NCBI RefSeq assembly: GCF_017301635.1
Contig: NZ_CP071091.1
Location: 7,928,501-7,992,500 of the forward strand
DNA: 64,000 bases
DNA from: Myxococcus landrumus
GTDB taxonomy: Bacteria; Myxococcota; Myxococcia; Myxococcales; Myxococcaceae
Direction: 5' to 3'
Shown here: piece after piece, positions 42,411-50,921 of the stretch
Numbering within the stretch: position 1 is the first letter of the stretch
Layout: each line of letters begins with the position of its first letter
Program-made: the position numbers and the translations under genes
Notes under the pieces: model-generated
The model's database searches: none
Told to the model about the DNA's origin: nothing
The model's input: the letters and a program-made list of their open reading frames with translations, nothing else

Positions 42411-42881
42411 ATGGCCGAGAAGTGGGACAAGCAGTTGATGGACTTCCTCAAGCGCACGGGCGACGAGCTCAAGCGCACCACCGACGACCTCCGCGGCGAG
42501 GCCCAGCGCCTCCTCAAGGAAGTGAAGGACCCCGACAAGCAGGCGAAGGTGAAGGAAGGCCTGGAGCAACTGCGCACGTGGGCCGCCACCACCACGAAGG
42601 TCGCGGCGGAGAAGATTGAGACCGCCGTGCGCCAGGTGGAGGGTGCCGTGGAGCGCGCCTTCACCCCCGAGGAGGGCGGCAACAAGGCCCCCCCGGCCCC
42701 GCAGAAGAAGCAGGCCGCCCCCCCGCCCGCCGAGGCGCCTCCCAAGGCCGAGCCCCGCGCCGCGAAGAAGGCGGGCTCCAAGTCCATCGGCCGCAAGGCA
42801 GGGGGCGCTCGCGCCGCCAAGAAGGCCCCCGCCGCGTCCAAGAAGACGATGGGCCGCGCCAAGAAGCCGCCCACCGCCTGA
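42411..42881 (+). CDS. Small protein with amphipathic helices and histone-H1-like Lys/Ala tail
   Basis: 156 residues. The first half is charged helices (EKWDKQLMDFLKRTGDELK...). The second half (from about 85) is rich in Pro, Ala and Lys with AKKAP-type repeats like histone H1 tails. No known domain was recognised. It sits 108 bp upstream of grpE on the same strand and may share its transcript, but this is inferred. The sharp basic tail is shared with the YjbR-like protein at 15920. Confidence 0.8.
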   Translation: MAEKWDKQLMDFLKRTGDELKRTTDDLRGEAQRLLKEVKDPDKQAKVKEGLEQLRTWAATTTKVAAEKIETAVRQVEGAVERAFTPEEGGNKAPPAPQKKQAAPPPAEAPPKAEPRAAKKAGSKSIGRKAGGARAAKKAPAASKKTMGRAKKPPTA

Positions 42882-42940
42882 GCGGGAAGTTCCGTTCCGC
42901 CTGAATCCCCCGGGTCCACCTCGGGTCCGGGTTCCGCCAG

Positions 42941-42962
42941 TCGTTCCCAGCAGTTGGAACGA
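42941..42962. promoter_or_regulatory. Inverted repeat upstream of grpE-dnaK
   Basis: TCGTTCC-N8-GGAACGA is a perfect 7+7 bp repeat, 28 bp before the grpE start. It is not the CIRCE element (TTAGCACTC-N9-GAGTGCTAA). It could be an operator for the chaperone operon or part of a leader hairpin. Confidence 0.5.
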
Positions 42963-42989
42963 TGTGCGACGCGTGAGATAGTGCGCGGC

Positions 42990-43838
42990 GTGGCCGGCAC
43001 CAGTGAAAAGGACAGCATCCAGGCGGAAATCGGGCAGGACGTCATCGACGCGGCGGTCCGCAGCGTCGAGCGTCACATGGAGGACGGAGCGGTGACCGTC
43101 GAGGTGGAGGCCCCCGGGGCCGCCGCCGACGAGGTCTCCCACGTCACCCCCGAGGTTTCCGAGACTTCCACCCCCTCCGAGACGGCGCCCGTGACGGCCG
43201 AGGAGGCCGCGGCCTTGCGCCAGGAAGTGGAGGCGCTCAAGGCCCAGCTCGAGTTCAGCCAGGCCAAGGGTCGCGAGACGATGGAGCGACTGCGCGAGGC
43301 CCATGAGCGGGCGAAGGAAGCGCAGGAGCGCACCGTTCGCGCCGCCGCGGACCTGGAGAACTACCGCAAGCGCGCGCAGAAGGAGAAGGAGGAGGTCCAG
43401 CGCTTCGGCTCGGAGAAGCTGCTCAAGGACCTGCTCCCGGTGATGGACAACCTGGACCGCGCGCTCGAGGCTGCGTCCAAGTCCCCCGACATCGACAGCT
43501 TCCAGAAGGGCGTGGCCATGACGCGCAAGTCCTTCGAGGACGCGCTCGGCCGCCACGGCGTGAAGTCCTTCAGCGCGAAGGGCCAGCCGTTCGACCCGCG
43601 CATGCACGAGGCCATCCAGCAGGTGGAGACGGCGGAAGTCCCGCCCGGCCACGTGACGTACGAGGTGGTGCGCGGCTTCTTCCTCAACGAGCGGTTGGTG
43701 CGTCCGGCGATGGTGGTCGTCGCGCGAGCCCCCGCCGAAGTCGCGGCCGAGTCCGCGCAGGCCCCGTCGCCGGCTCCGGAGCCGACGACAGATGCCGCCG
43801 TGCAGCCGTCCGACAGCAATTCCGGGGGGAGTCAGTAA
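42990..43838 (+). CDS. grpE: GrpE nucleotide-exchange factor (GrpS-like)
   Basis: About 282 residues, longer than E. coli GrpE (197) because of an acidic N-terminal extension (about 75 residues) and a Pro/Ala-rich C-terminal tail. The core is clear: a long coiled coil with AADLENYRKRAQKEKEEV, then LLPVMDNLDRALE, GHHGVK-like region (GRHGVKSF), FDPRMHEAIQQ and PPGHVTYEVVRGFFLNERLVRPA. It releases ADP from DnaK. GTG at 42990 is the likely start. The gene is directly followed by dnaK (6 bp). In M. xanthus the corresponding GrpS-SglK pair is required for social motility. Confidence 0.95.
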   Translation: MAGTSEKDSIQAEIGQDVIDAAVRSVERHMEDGAVTVEVEAPGAAADEVSHVTPEVSETSTPSETAPVTAEEAAALRQEVEALKAQLEFSQAKGRETMERLREAHERAKEAQERTVRAAADLENYRKRAQKEKEEVQRFGSEKLLKDLLPVMDNLDRALEAASKSPDIDSFQKGVAMTRKSFEDALGRHGVKSFSAKGQPFDPRMHEAIQQVETAEVPPGHVTYEVVRGFFLNERLVRPAMVVVARAPAEVAAESAQAPSPAPEPTTDAAVQPSDSNSGGSQ

Positions 43839-43844
43839 GCAATC

Positions 43845-45668
43845 ATGGGCAAGGTGATTGGAATCGACCTTGGGACGACCAACTCGTGCGTCGCCGTCAT
43901 GGAAGGCGGCGAGCCGGTGGTCATCCCCAATAGCGAGGGCAGCCGCACCACGCCTTCCATGGTGGGCTTCACCGACTCGGGTGAGCGGCTGGTGGGCCAG
44001 ATTGCCAAGCGGCAGGCCATCACCAACCCTGAGAACACCGTCTTCGCCGTGAAGCGGCTGATTGGCCGGAAGTTCGACTCGCCCGAGGCGAAGAAGGCCA
44101 TTGGCATCAGCGCGTTCAAGGTCTCCTCCAGCCCCAACGGCGACGCGTGGGTGGAGATTCGCGGCAAGGGCCACAGCCCGCCGGAAATCTCCGCCATCGT
44201 GCTGATGAAGATGAAGCAGACGGCGGAGGACTACCTCGGCGAGCCCGTCACCGAGGCGGTCATCACCGTCCCCGCGTACTTCAACGACAGCCAGCGCCAG
44301 GCCACCAAGGACGCGGGCCGCATCGCGGGCCTCAACGTCCTGCGCATCATCAACGAGCCCACCGCGGCGGCGCTCGCCTACGGCCTGGACAAGGTGAAGG
44401 ACGGCGGCACGGAGCGCGTGGCCGTCTACGACCTGGGCGGCGGCACGTTCGATATCTCCATCCTGGAGCTGACCGCGGGTGTCTTCGAGGTGAAGAGCAC
44501 CAACGGCGACACGTTCCTGGGCGGCGAGGACTTCGACCAGCGGCTCATCGACTACCTGGCCAAGCGCTTCGCCGAGCAGAACAACGGGCTGGATTTGCGC
44601 CGCGACCGCATGGCGCTCCAGCGCCTGAAGGAGGCCGCCGAGCGCGCCAAGCACGAGCTGTCCAGCGCGCCGGAGACGGAGGTGAACCTGCCGTTCATCA
44701 CCGCGGATGCGTCCGGCCCCAAGCATCTGACGGAGACGGTGGACCGCGCCACGTTCGAGGCGCTGGTGTCCGACCTGGTCGACCGCACCATCGAGCCCTG
44801 CAAGATTGCCCTGAAGGACGCGGGCCTGACGGCGCAAGCCATCAACCAGGTGCTCCTGGTGGGCGGCATGACGCGCATGCCCCGCGTGCAGCAGAAGGTG
44901 CGCGAGTTCTTCGGCAAGGAGCCGCACAAGGGCATCAACCCGGACGAGGTTGTCGCCGTGGGCGCGGCCATCCAGGGCGGCGTGCTCAAGGGCGAGGTGA
45001 AGGACGTCCTCCTCCTGGACGTCACGCCGCTGTCCCTGGGCGTCGAGACGGCCGGCGGCGTCTTCACGAAAATCATCGAGAAGAACACCACCATCCCCTG
45101 CAAGAAGAGCCAGGTGTTCTCCACCGCGGTGGACAACCAGCCGCTGGTGAGCGTGCACGTGCTCCAGGGCGAGCGCGAGATGGCGGCGGACAACAAGACG
45201 CTGGCGCGCTTCGAGCTCGTGGGCATCCCCCCGGCGCCGCGCGGCGTGCCGCAAATCGAGGTGTCCTTCGACATCGACGCCAACGGCATCGTGCACGTCA
45301 GCGCCAAGGACCTGGGCACCGGCAAGGTCCAGCAGGTGCGCGTGGTGGGCAACTCCGGCCTGTCGGAGCAGGAAATCCAGGCGATGATTTCCGACGCCCA
45401 GTCGCACGCCTCCGACGACAAGAAGAAGAAGGAGCTGGCGGAGCTGCGCAACAACGCCGACGGGCTCATCTACACCACGGAGAAGAGCCTGGAGGAGTAC
45501 GCCAGCCTCCTGTCGGAGAAGGACCGCGACGAAATCAAGGCGGACCTGGAGCGGCTCAAGGGCCTGCTCAACACCTCCGACGCCAATGCCCTCAAGGAAG
45601 CCTTCCAGCGCCTGGAGGGCAGCGCCTACCGCATCGCCGACGCCATCTACACCGGGCAGGCCAGCTAG
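43845..45668 (+). CDS. dnaK: DnaK (Hsp70) chaperone, SglK-like
   Basis: 607 residues, about 30 shorter than E. coli DnaK. ATPase domain hallmarks: IGIDLGTTNSCVAV, YDLGGGTFDIS, and LLVGGMTRMPRVQQ. The linker DVLLLDVTPLSLGVET leads into the substrate-binding domain (EIPPAPRGVPQIEV-like, FDIDANGIVHVSAKD). The lid is shortened and ends GQAS without the usual acidic EEVD-like or EVV-K tail. It refolds proteins with GrpE; no dnaJ is next to it. The operon and remembered synteny with dif fit M. xanthus sglK, which is needed for social motility and development. Confidence 0.97.
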   Translation: MGKVIGIDLGTTNSCVAVMEGGEPVVIPNSEGSRTTPSMVGFTDSGERLVGQIAKRQAITNPENTVFAVKRLIGRKFDSPEAKKAIGISAFKVSSSPNGDAWVEIRGKGHSPPEISAIVLMKMKQTAEDYLGEPVTEAVITVPAYFNDSQRQATKDAGRIAGLNVLRIINEPTAAALAYGLDKVKDGGTERVAVYDLGGGTFDISILELTAGVFEVKSTNGDTFLGGEDFDQRLIDYLAKRFAEQNNGLDLRRDRMALQRLKEAAERAKHELSSAPETEVNLPFITADASGPKHLTETVDRATFEALVSDLVDRTIEPCKIALKDAGLTAQAINQVLLVGGMTRMPRVQQKVREFFGKEPHKGINPDEVVAVGAAIQGGVLKGEVKDVLLLDVTPLSLGVETAGGVFTKIIEKNTTIPCKKSQVFSTAVDNQPLVSVHVLQGEREMAADNKTLARFELVGIPPAPRGVPQIEVSFDIDANGIVHVSAKDLGTGKVQQVRVVGNSGLSEQEIQAMISDAQSHASDDKKKKELAELRNNADGLIYTTEKSLEEYASLLSEKDRDEIKADLERLKGLLNTSDANALKEAFQRLEGSAYRIADAIYTGQAS

Positions 45669-45703
45669 TCGGGCGCGCGGATTGACGGGGGGAGGCAATC
45701 ACC

Positions 45704-45718
45704 CGCGGGCTTCCCGCG
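45704..45718 (+). terminator. Short hairpin after dnaK
   Basis: CGCGGG/CCCGCG with a 3-base loop lies 36 bp after the dnaK stop. It is a weak terminator candidate without a T-run. Confidence 0.3.
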
Positions 45719-45759
45719 TAGAGTGAGTCTCCCCCTGTCTGTTCCCGAGGTCGTGAGTC

Positions 45760-46068
45760 ATGGATCCAGTCGAAGCCACCGTGGCGGTGCTCATCACGGG
45801 CATGGTGTTGGGCATCCCCCTGTTCGGCCTCACCGTGCGCTTCTCCCTCAAGCCGGTGATGGAGGCCTTCATCCGGCTCCGTGAGGCGCAAATGGGGAGC
45901 AACTCCGCGGAGACGGCGCGCCTGTCCGCCCGCGTGGCCCGCCTGGAGGGCATCCTGGACTCCCATGGCATCACCGAGGAGGTCCGCTCCTCCCTGTCCC
46001 TGTCCTCGGGCGCCTCGGAGCGGGTCCTCGGCACGCCCATGCCCTCGAAGGACCGCGAGCGCGTCTAG
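45760..46068 (+). CDS. Small membrane protein with coiled coil
   Basis: 102 residues. A single N-terminal hydrophobic helix (VAVLITGMVLGIPLFGLTV) is followed by a charged coiled coil (about 40-75). The pattern resembles small bacterial proteins of phage-shock PspB/PspC-like or envelope type, but no family is recognised. It lies 92 bp after dnaK and 37 bp before the Ser/Thr kinase gene, on the same strand. Confidence 0.8.
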   Translation: MDPVEATVAVLITGMVLGIPLFGLTVRFSLKPVMEAFIRLREAQMGSNSAETARLSARVARLEGILDSHGITEEVRSSLSLSSGASERVLGTPMPSKDRERV

Positions 46069-46104
46069 CCGCAAAGCCCAGACTTTCGGGAGAAGCGCCA
46101 ACGG

Positions 46105-47652
46105 GTGTGTAATGCGCCCGTGGAATTCCCATCCCTGGAGACAGAGGTCGCGTTCCTGCGCGGGCTGGTGGCCGTGCAGCGGATGTCGGACGACATCCTG
46201 GAAGACTGCCTTCAGCGCGGGCTGACGTTGGACGCGGGGCTGGATGTCTTCCTCACGCAATGCGCGCGCATGGTGCACGCACCCGCGGGGTTCGTGTCCC
46301 TGCGGGGCACGCGGGGCCCGGTGCTGACGCGGGTGCTGGGCGACTTGGGCGTGGACGTCTTCGAGGCCGCGTCCTGGCAGGGGCCTCGGCGGCTGCCGAA
46401 CGGGCGGATGTTGTTCTGCACGCGGCTGACGCTGGGGAGCCTGGACATGGGCGGCCTGGGCCTGGCCGTGGGCGGCGCCTTCGAGGACGGCGGCAAGCTG
46501 GTGATGAAGCTGGTGGAGGCCATCGGCGAGCAGCTGGACACGGCGGTGCTGGCCTTCCTGGCGCTGATGGACGGGCAGGGCCCGCTGGAGCGGCTGGACG
46601 AGCTGTCGGTGGACGACACGCCCGTGCCGAAGGGACGCATCGGCAAGTACGAGGTGCTCACGCCCCTGGGCACCGGCGGCATGGCGCAGGTGCTGGTGGC
46701 GCGGGCGCAGGGCCCGGAGGGCCTGGGGCGCCTGGTGGCCCTCAAGCGCATCCTCCCTCACCTGACGGCCGACCCCGCCATCGTCGGGCAGTTCCTGGAC
46801 GAGGCGCGCATCGGCCTGCGGCTGTCGCACCCCAACCTGGTGCACGTCTATGACTTCGGCGAGGCGCAGGGGGCGTACTTCATCGCCATGGAGCTGGTGC
46901 GGGGCGTGGACCTGGACCGGCTCCTGCGCGCGCAGCAGGGGCCGCTGACGCCCGCGCAGGCGGTGGCGGTGGTGGCGCAGGCGCTGGGCGGCCTCCACGC
47001 GGCGCACCAGCTGCGGGGCGAGGACGGCAAGCCGCTGCACCTGGTGCACCGGGACTTGTCGCCGCACAACCTGATGGTCGGGTTCGACGGGCGCGTGAAG
47101 GTGCTGGACTTCGGCGTGGCGAAGGCGCGCGCGCAGCGCACCGTGACACTGCCCGGCATCGTCAAGGGCAAGCCGCTGTACATGTCCCCAGAGCAGGCCC
47201 GGGGGCAGCGGCTGGATGCGCGCAGTGATTTGTTCGCCATGGGCCTCTTGCTCTACGAGGCCCTGACGTGGAAGCGCGCGTTCGACCGGGGCGATGAGCT
47301 CAGCTCCATGAAGGCCATCTGCGACGAGCCGCTGCCCCGGCCGGAGTCCATCGCCCGGCCGCTGTGGGAGGTGATGGAAGTCGCGCTGGCCAAGTCGCCC
47401 GCCGCGCGCTTCGCCAATGCCCAGGAGATGGCGGACCGGCTGATGGAGGTCGTCACGCCCGTGAAGGACGCGGAGCTGGCGCGGCTGACGGCGCGCTACT
47501 TCCCGGACCGGCTGCGCGAGCTCCAGTCGCTGGACCTCACTCGCGCTGCGGGCCGGGCCCACGTAGCGCCCGGCCTCGCGCACGACCCCCAGGAGGACAT
47601 CGACACGGAGCCTCGGGCTCCTCCGCCGCCCCGGAAGAACGTCGCGCGCTGA
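46105..47652 (+). CDS. Ser/Thr protein kinase with N-terminal GAF-like region
   Basis: 515 residues. The N-terminal 170 residues look like a degenerate GAF sensor (LDVFLTQCARMVHAPAGFVSLRG...). The kinase domain runs from about 178 (GKYEVLTPLGTGGMAQVLVA) with ALKRIL for the ATP lysine, VHRDLSPHN as catalytic loop, DFGVAKA and MSPEQARG. In HRDLSPHN the usual Lys after Leu is Ser, a substitution common in myxobacterial kinases, and the catalytic Asp is kept. No membrane helix is seen. GTG start. A GTG five codons downstream (46120) is an alternative start. Confidence 0.93.
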   Translation: MCNAPVEFPSLETEVAFLRGLVAVQRMSDDILEDCLQRGLTLDAGLDVFLTQCARMVHAPAGFVSLRGTRGPVLTRVLGDLGVDVFEAASWQGPRRLPNGRMLFCTRLTLGSLDMGGLGLAVGGAFEDGGKLVMKLVEAIGEQLDTAVLAFLALMDGQGPLERLDELSVDDTPVPKGRIGKYEVLTPLGTGGMAQVLVARAQGPEGLGRLVALKRILPHLTADPAIVGQFLDEARIGLRLSHPNLVHVYDFGEAQGAYFIAMELVRGVDLDRLLRAQQGPLTPAQAVAVVAQALGGLHAAHQLRGEDGKPLHLVHRDLSPHNLMVGFDGRVKVLDFGVAKARAQRTVTLPGIVKGKPLYMSPEQARGQRLDARSDLFAMGLLLYEALTWKRAFDRGDELSSMKAICDEPLPRPESIARPLWEVMEVALAKSPAARFANAQEMADRLMEVVTPVKDAELARLTARYFPDRLRELQSLDLTRAAGRAHVAPGLAHDPQEDIDTEPRAPPPPRKNVAR

Positions 47653-47655
47653 CGC

Positions 47656-48471
47656 TCAGGAGCGCGTCAGCGCCGGGTCGTCGGACGTGGCGTTGAGCGT
47701 GCGCGGCGCGTCGACGTCGCCCTCGGTGCGAATCTCCACGTTCTCGTGGCGCACCGTCTCCGCGATGCGGCGCTCCTCCTCGACGACGTCCCTGTGGATG
47801 ACGACCTCTTCGTCCATGACGGAACGCTTGGTGACCTCCACCTCCTCGGCGTGCAGCGGGACGACGATGGTCTCCTCCTTGAACGCGGCGCTCATCGCGG
47901 GCCGGTCCGACGTCACCGCCCGGCGCTCCACGCGGACGCGCTCGTGGCGGACGGGGACCCGCACCACTTCCTCTTCCTCCACCACGTCCTTGCGTACGCG
48001 CAGCTCGCCCGCCTTCGTGTCGTGCTTCTCCACGTTCAGCTTCTCCCGGTGGACCGGGATGGAGATGTCGCCGCTGTCGGCCCGGAACGGCTCGGTGTTC
48101 AGCTCCGCCCGGTAGCTTGCGTCCGTGCGGGCGCCCAGGTTTCCCGTCAGGGGCGTGACGGAGGCCGCGGGCGCTTCGATATCCGCCTCCCGGATGCGCG
48201 TGGTGGTGGTCTCCGTCACGGTGCGCCCCTCGCTGGCCCGGGTGCCCTGTGCCTCGGAGACCTGCTGGAGCGATTCCTTGCCTCGGGTGAGGACCACCTC
48301 TCCGTCGCGGAGCTCGCTGACGTCCGTGAAGGCGACGCGGTAGTCCTTGGGGAAGAACAGCCCCCTCTCGATGTGGAACGCGTCGTCGCCCATGGCGAAC
48401 ACCTTGCCGAGCTTCTCGCCGTCGATGCTGCGTACGACCATTCCTTCCTTGATGTCGCTGCGCTGGAACAT
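47656..48471 (-). CDS. PRC-barrel and DUF2382 (YsnF/AvaK) stress protein
   Basis: 271 residues. The N-terminal PRC-barrel (about 5-65) opens IKEGMVVRSIDGEKLGKVFAM. The C-terminal DUF2382 domain (about 130-255) has the highly charged V-x-V-x3-E/R repeats (RKDVVEEEEVVRVPVRHERV, VPLHAEEVEVTKRSV). DUF2382 proteins (YsnF/AvaK) are associated with general stress. The start at 48471 has a strong GGAGGAG ribosome site. It is convergent with the Ser/Thr kinase gene (3 bp apart) and divergent from the liv operon. Confidence 0.94.
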   Translation of the reverse strand: MFQRSDIKEGMVVRSIDGEKLGKVFAMGDDAFHIERGLFFPKDYRVAFTDVSELRDGEVVLTRGKESLQQVSEAQGTRASEGRTVTETTTTRIREADIEAPAASVTPLTGNLGARTDASYRAELNTEPFRADSGDISIPVHREKLNVEKHDTKAGELRVRKDVVEEEEVVRVPVRHERVRVERRAVTSDRPAMSAAFKEETIVVPLHAEEVEVTKRSVMDEEVVIHRDVVEEERRIAETVRHENVEIRTEGDVDAPRTLNATSDDPALTRS

Positions 48472-48794
48472 GGCTGGCTCCTCCGGTTGACTTCCTGCGG
48501 GGTCTCTCCATCGGAAGTTGGGAGCGCGTCTGGGGATGAACAGTGCCCTGTCAACGGCGGTGCGAGGGGCTCGCTCCCGTGGTTGCTCCAGGAAACTGTC
48601 GAGGCCTGTGGGAACCCCTTGCTTGAGAGCGAGGATGGGACGCGGGGACTGGGGCCGGGTGCCTCGTGACGCGCCGCGCGGGGGGTACATGAGGGAAGGG
48701 CCTGTCTGGCAGCGCGCTTGACCCATGGAGAGGGCTCCCCTAGAAAACCGGGGCTTTGTCTCGCAGCACCCCCTGTTGAGGAGGATTGCTCCGC
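48472..48794. other. Divergent intergenic region between the PRC/DUF2382 gene and the liv operon
   Basis: 323 bases with no gene. It carries the ribosome sites of both flanking genes and the liv promoter described separately. On the minus strand a TTGACA at 48549-48554 has no good -10 partner. Confidence 0.5.
48718..48746 (+). promoter_or_regulatory. Sigma-70-type promoter of the liv operon
   Basis: TTGACC and TAGAAA are separated by exactly 17 bp and lie 49 bp before the first start codon. The match to consensus is 5 of 6 and 4 of 6. Confidence 0.6.
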
Positions 48795-50000
48795 ATGCGA
48801 CGCCTTGCCCCGATGCTGCTCGCCGCGCTCGCCGTCATGGCGGCGGCCTGCGAGAAGAAGACGCAGCCCACCCCCTCTGGTGAGGCTGGCACGCAAGCCG
48901 CGCAGGGACAGCCAGCGGGCACGGGAGGCACTCCCGCGAACACGGAGACCATCCTGCTGGGCCAGGTGGGCGCGCTCACCGGTGGCCAGGCCACCTTCGG
49001 CATCTCCACGCGCAACGGCATCGAGCTGGCGCTCAAGGAGGCCAATGCCGCGGGCGGCGTGAAGGGCAAGAAGCTGGCGGTGAAGGTCTACGACAATCAG
49101 AGCAAGCCGGAGGAGGCCGCGCAGGCCACCACGCGCCTGATTACGCAGGACAAGGTGGTGCTCATCCTGGGCGACGTGGCCTCGTCCAACTCGCTGGCCA
49201 TGGCGGAGAAGGCGCAGGCGGCGGGCGTGCCCATGATTACGCCTTCGTCCACCAACACCACGGTGACGCAGAAGGGCGACTACATCTTCCGCGTGTGCTT
49301 CATCGACCCGTTCCAGGGCTTCGTGATGGCGAAGTTCGCCCGCGACGAGCTGAAGCTGGGCAAGGTCGCGGTGCTCCAGGACAACAAGAGCGCCTACTCC
49401 ATCGACCTGTCGGACGTCTTCACGCGCAAGTTCAAGGAGATGGGCGGCACCGTGGCCACCACGGAGAGCTACAGCCAGGGCGACACGGACTACCGCGCGC
49501 AGCTGACCGCCATCAAGAAGACGCAGCCGGACGGCATCTACGTGCCGGGCTACTACAGCGAGGTGGGCGTCATCGCCCGCCAGGCGCGCGAGGTGGGCCT
49601 CAAGGTCCCGCTGATGGGCGGCGACGGCTGGGACTCCGAGAAGCTCTTCGAGCTGGGCGGCAGCGCCATCAACGGCAGCTACTTCTCCAACCACTACTCG
49701 CCGGACAACCCGGACGCGCGCGTGCAGAAGTTCATCGCCGACTACAAGGCGGCGTACGGCGGCGTGCCGGATGCCCTGGCGGCGCTGGGCTACGACGCGG
49801 CCCGCGTGGCCATTGAGGCGCTCCAGCGCGCCAAGGACCTGAGCGGTCCGGCCGTGCGCGACGCGATTGCCCAGACCAAGGACTTCCCGGGCGTGGCGGG
49901 CACCGTCACGCTGGACGAGAAGCGCAACGCCGTGAAGTCCGCCGTCGTCCTCAAGGTCGGGGACGGCAAGACGCAGTACGTGACGACCATCTCTCCCTAA
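48795..50000 (+). CDS. Branched-chain amino acid ABC transporter substrate-binding lipoprotein
   Basis: About 401 residues. The lipobox is MAAAC, so this is a lipid-anchored LivJ/LivK-type binding protein (periplasmic-binding type I fold). Family markers: LLGQVGALTGGQATFGISTRNGIELAL, VKVYDNQSKPEEA, IMTPSSTNTTVTQKGDYIFRVCF-like region, and GYYSEVGVIARQAREVGLKVP. The ligand may be a branched-chain amino acid or another small amide or acid. The gene leads a five-gene operon with permeases and ATPases. The ATG at 48795 has GAGGAGGA 10 bases upstream. It ends directly against the next gene (0 bp). Confidence 0.95.
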   Translation: MRRLAPMLLAALAVMAAACEKKTQPTPSGEAGTQAAQGQPAGTGGTPANTETILLGQVGALTGGQATFGISTRNGIELALKEANAAGGVKGKKLAVKVYDNQSKPEEAAQATTRLITQDKVVLILGDVASSNSLAMAEKAQAAGVPMITPSSTNTTVTQKGDYIFRVCFIDPFQGFVMAKFARDELKLGKVAVLQDNKSAYSIDLSDVFTRKFKEMGGTVATTESYSQGDTDYRAQLTAIKKTQPDGIYVPGYYSEVGVIARQAREVGLKVPLMGGDGWDSEKLFELGGSAINGSYFSNHYSPDNPDARVQKFIADYKAAYGGVPDALAALGYDAARVAIEALQRAKDLSGPAVRDAIAQTKDFPGVAGTVTLDEKRNAVKSAVVLKVGDGKTQYVTTISP

Positions 50001-50921
50001 ATGGCGCAGCTCCTCCAGCACCTCATCAACGGTCTGGCCGCCGGAACCATCTACGCGCTCGTCGCGCTCGGCTACACGATGGTCTACGGCGTCCTCAAGC
50101 TCATCAACTTCGCGCATGGCGACGTCATGATGGTCGGCGTCTACATGGGCTATGCCACGGCCTTCGCCATGGGACGCGAGGCACGTGGCTCGCTGCTGGG
50201 CATCGCCGCGGTCTTCGCGGTGGCGATGCTGGGCTGCGCGCTCCTGGGCTTCCTCATCGAGCGCTTCGCCTACCGCCCCTTGCGCGAGAAGCCCCGCCTG
50301 ACGGCGCTCATCACCGCCATCGGCATCTCCTTCGCGCTCTCGTACGGCTTCCAACTGGACATCGGCTTCCTGCCCGGCGCCAGCCCTCGCGCGTTCCCTG
50401 AAATCATCGAGCCCACCGAGTGGCTCATCATCGGGGACCGCGACGTGGTGGTGTGGAACTGGCAGGTCATCAGCTTCCTCATCGCGGTGGGGCTGATGGT
50501 GGGCCTGCAGTACCTGGTGTTCGGCACGCGCTTCGGACAGGCCATGCGCGCGGTCTCCTGGGACCACCGGGTGGCGGCGCTGATGGGCATCCCGACGGAC
50601 CGCGTGATTGCGCTGACCTTCATGCTCAGCAGCGGCCTGGCCGCGGGCGCCGGTCTGCTCTACGCCATCAAGGACACGTCCGTCAGTCCGCTGATGGGCC
50701 TGTACGTGGGCCTCAAGGCCTTCGTCGCGGCGGTGATTGGCGGCATCGGCCACGTGCCGGGCGCGGTGATTGGCGCGCTGGTGCTGGGCCTGGTGGAGGA
50801 GTTCGTGGTGGGGTACGCGGCCAGCTCCTGGCGCGACGCGGTGGCGTTCGGCTTCCTCATCCTGGTGCTGCTGGTGAAGCCGGGAGGCCTGTTCGGCCGG
50901 GTCGCCGCGGAGAAGGTGTGA
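50001..50921 (+). CDS. livH: LivH-type branched-chain amino acid ABC permease
   Basis: 306 residues with about eight membrane helices. LivH markers: LINGLAAGTIYALVALGYTMVYGVLKLINFAHGD at the start (INFAHGD is diagnostic), ERFAYRPLR, and GLKAFVAAVIGGIGHVPGAVIGA near the end. It pairs with the LivM-type permease encoded next, their junction sharing bases in TGATG. Zero-base spacing from the binding-protein gene. Confidence 0.95.
   Translation: MAQLLQHLINGLAAGTIYALVALGYTMVYGVLKLINFAHGDVMMVGVYMGYATAFAMGREARGSLLGIAAVFAVAMLGCALLGFLIERFAYRPLREKPRLTALITAIGISFALSYGFQLDIGFLPGASPRAFPEIIEPTEWLIIGDRDVVVWNWQVISFLIAVGLMVGLQYLVFGTRFGQAMRAVSWDHRVAALMGIPTDRVIALTFMLSSGLAAGAGLLYAIKDTSVSPLMGLYVGLKAFVAAVIGGIGHVPGAVIGALVLGLVEEFVVGYAASSWRDAVAFGFLILVLLVKPGGLFGRVAAEKV

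Noticed and set aside
42901..42990. CIRCE element before grpE
   Set aside because: The inverted repeat there has a different sequence and spacing from the HrcA site.
42186..45698. Upstream extension of the minus-strand endonuclease-fold frame through grpE and dnaK
   Set aside because: grpE and dnaK on the plus strand are unmistakable. The lipoprotein signal peptide fixes the minus-strand start at 42185.
48545..48575. Minus-strand TTGACA as a promoter of the PRC/DUF2382 gene
   Set aside because: No acceptable -10 element lies 16-18 bp downstream.
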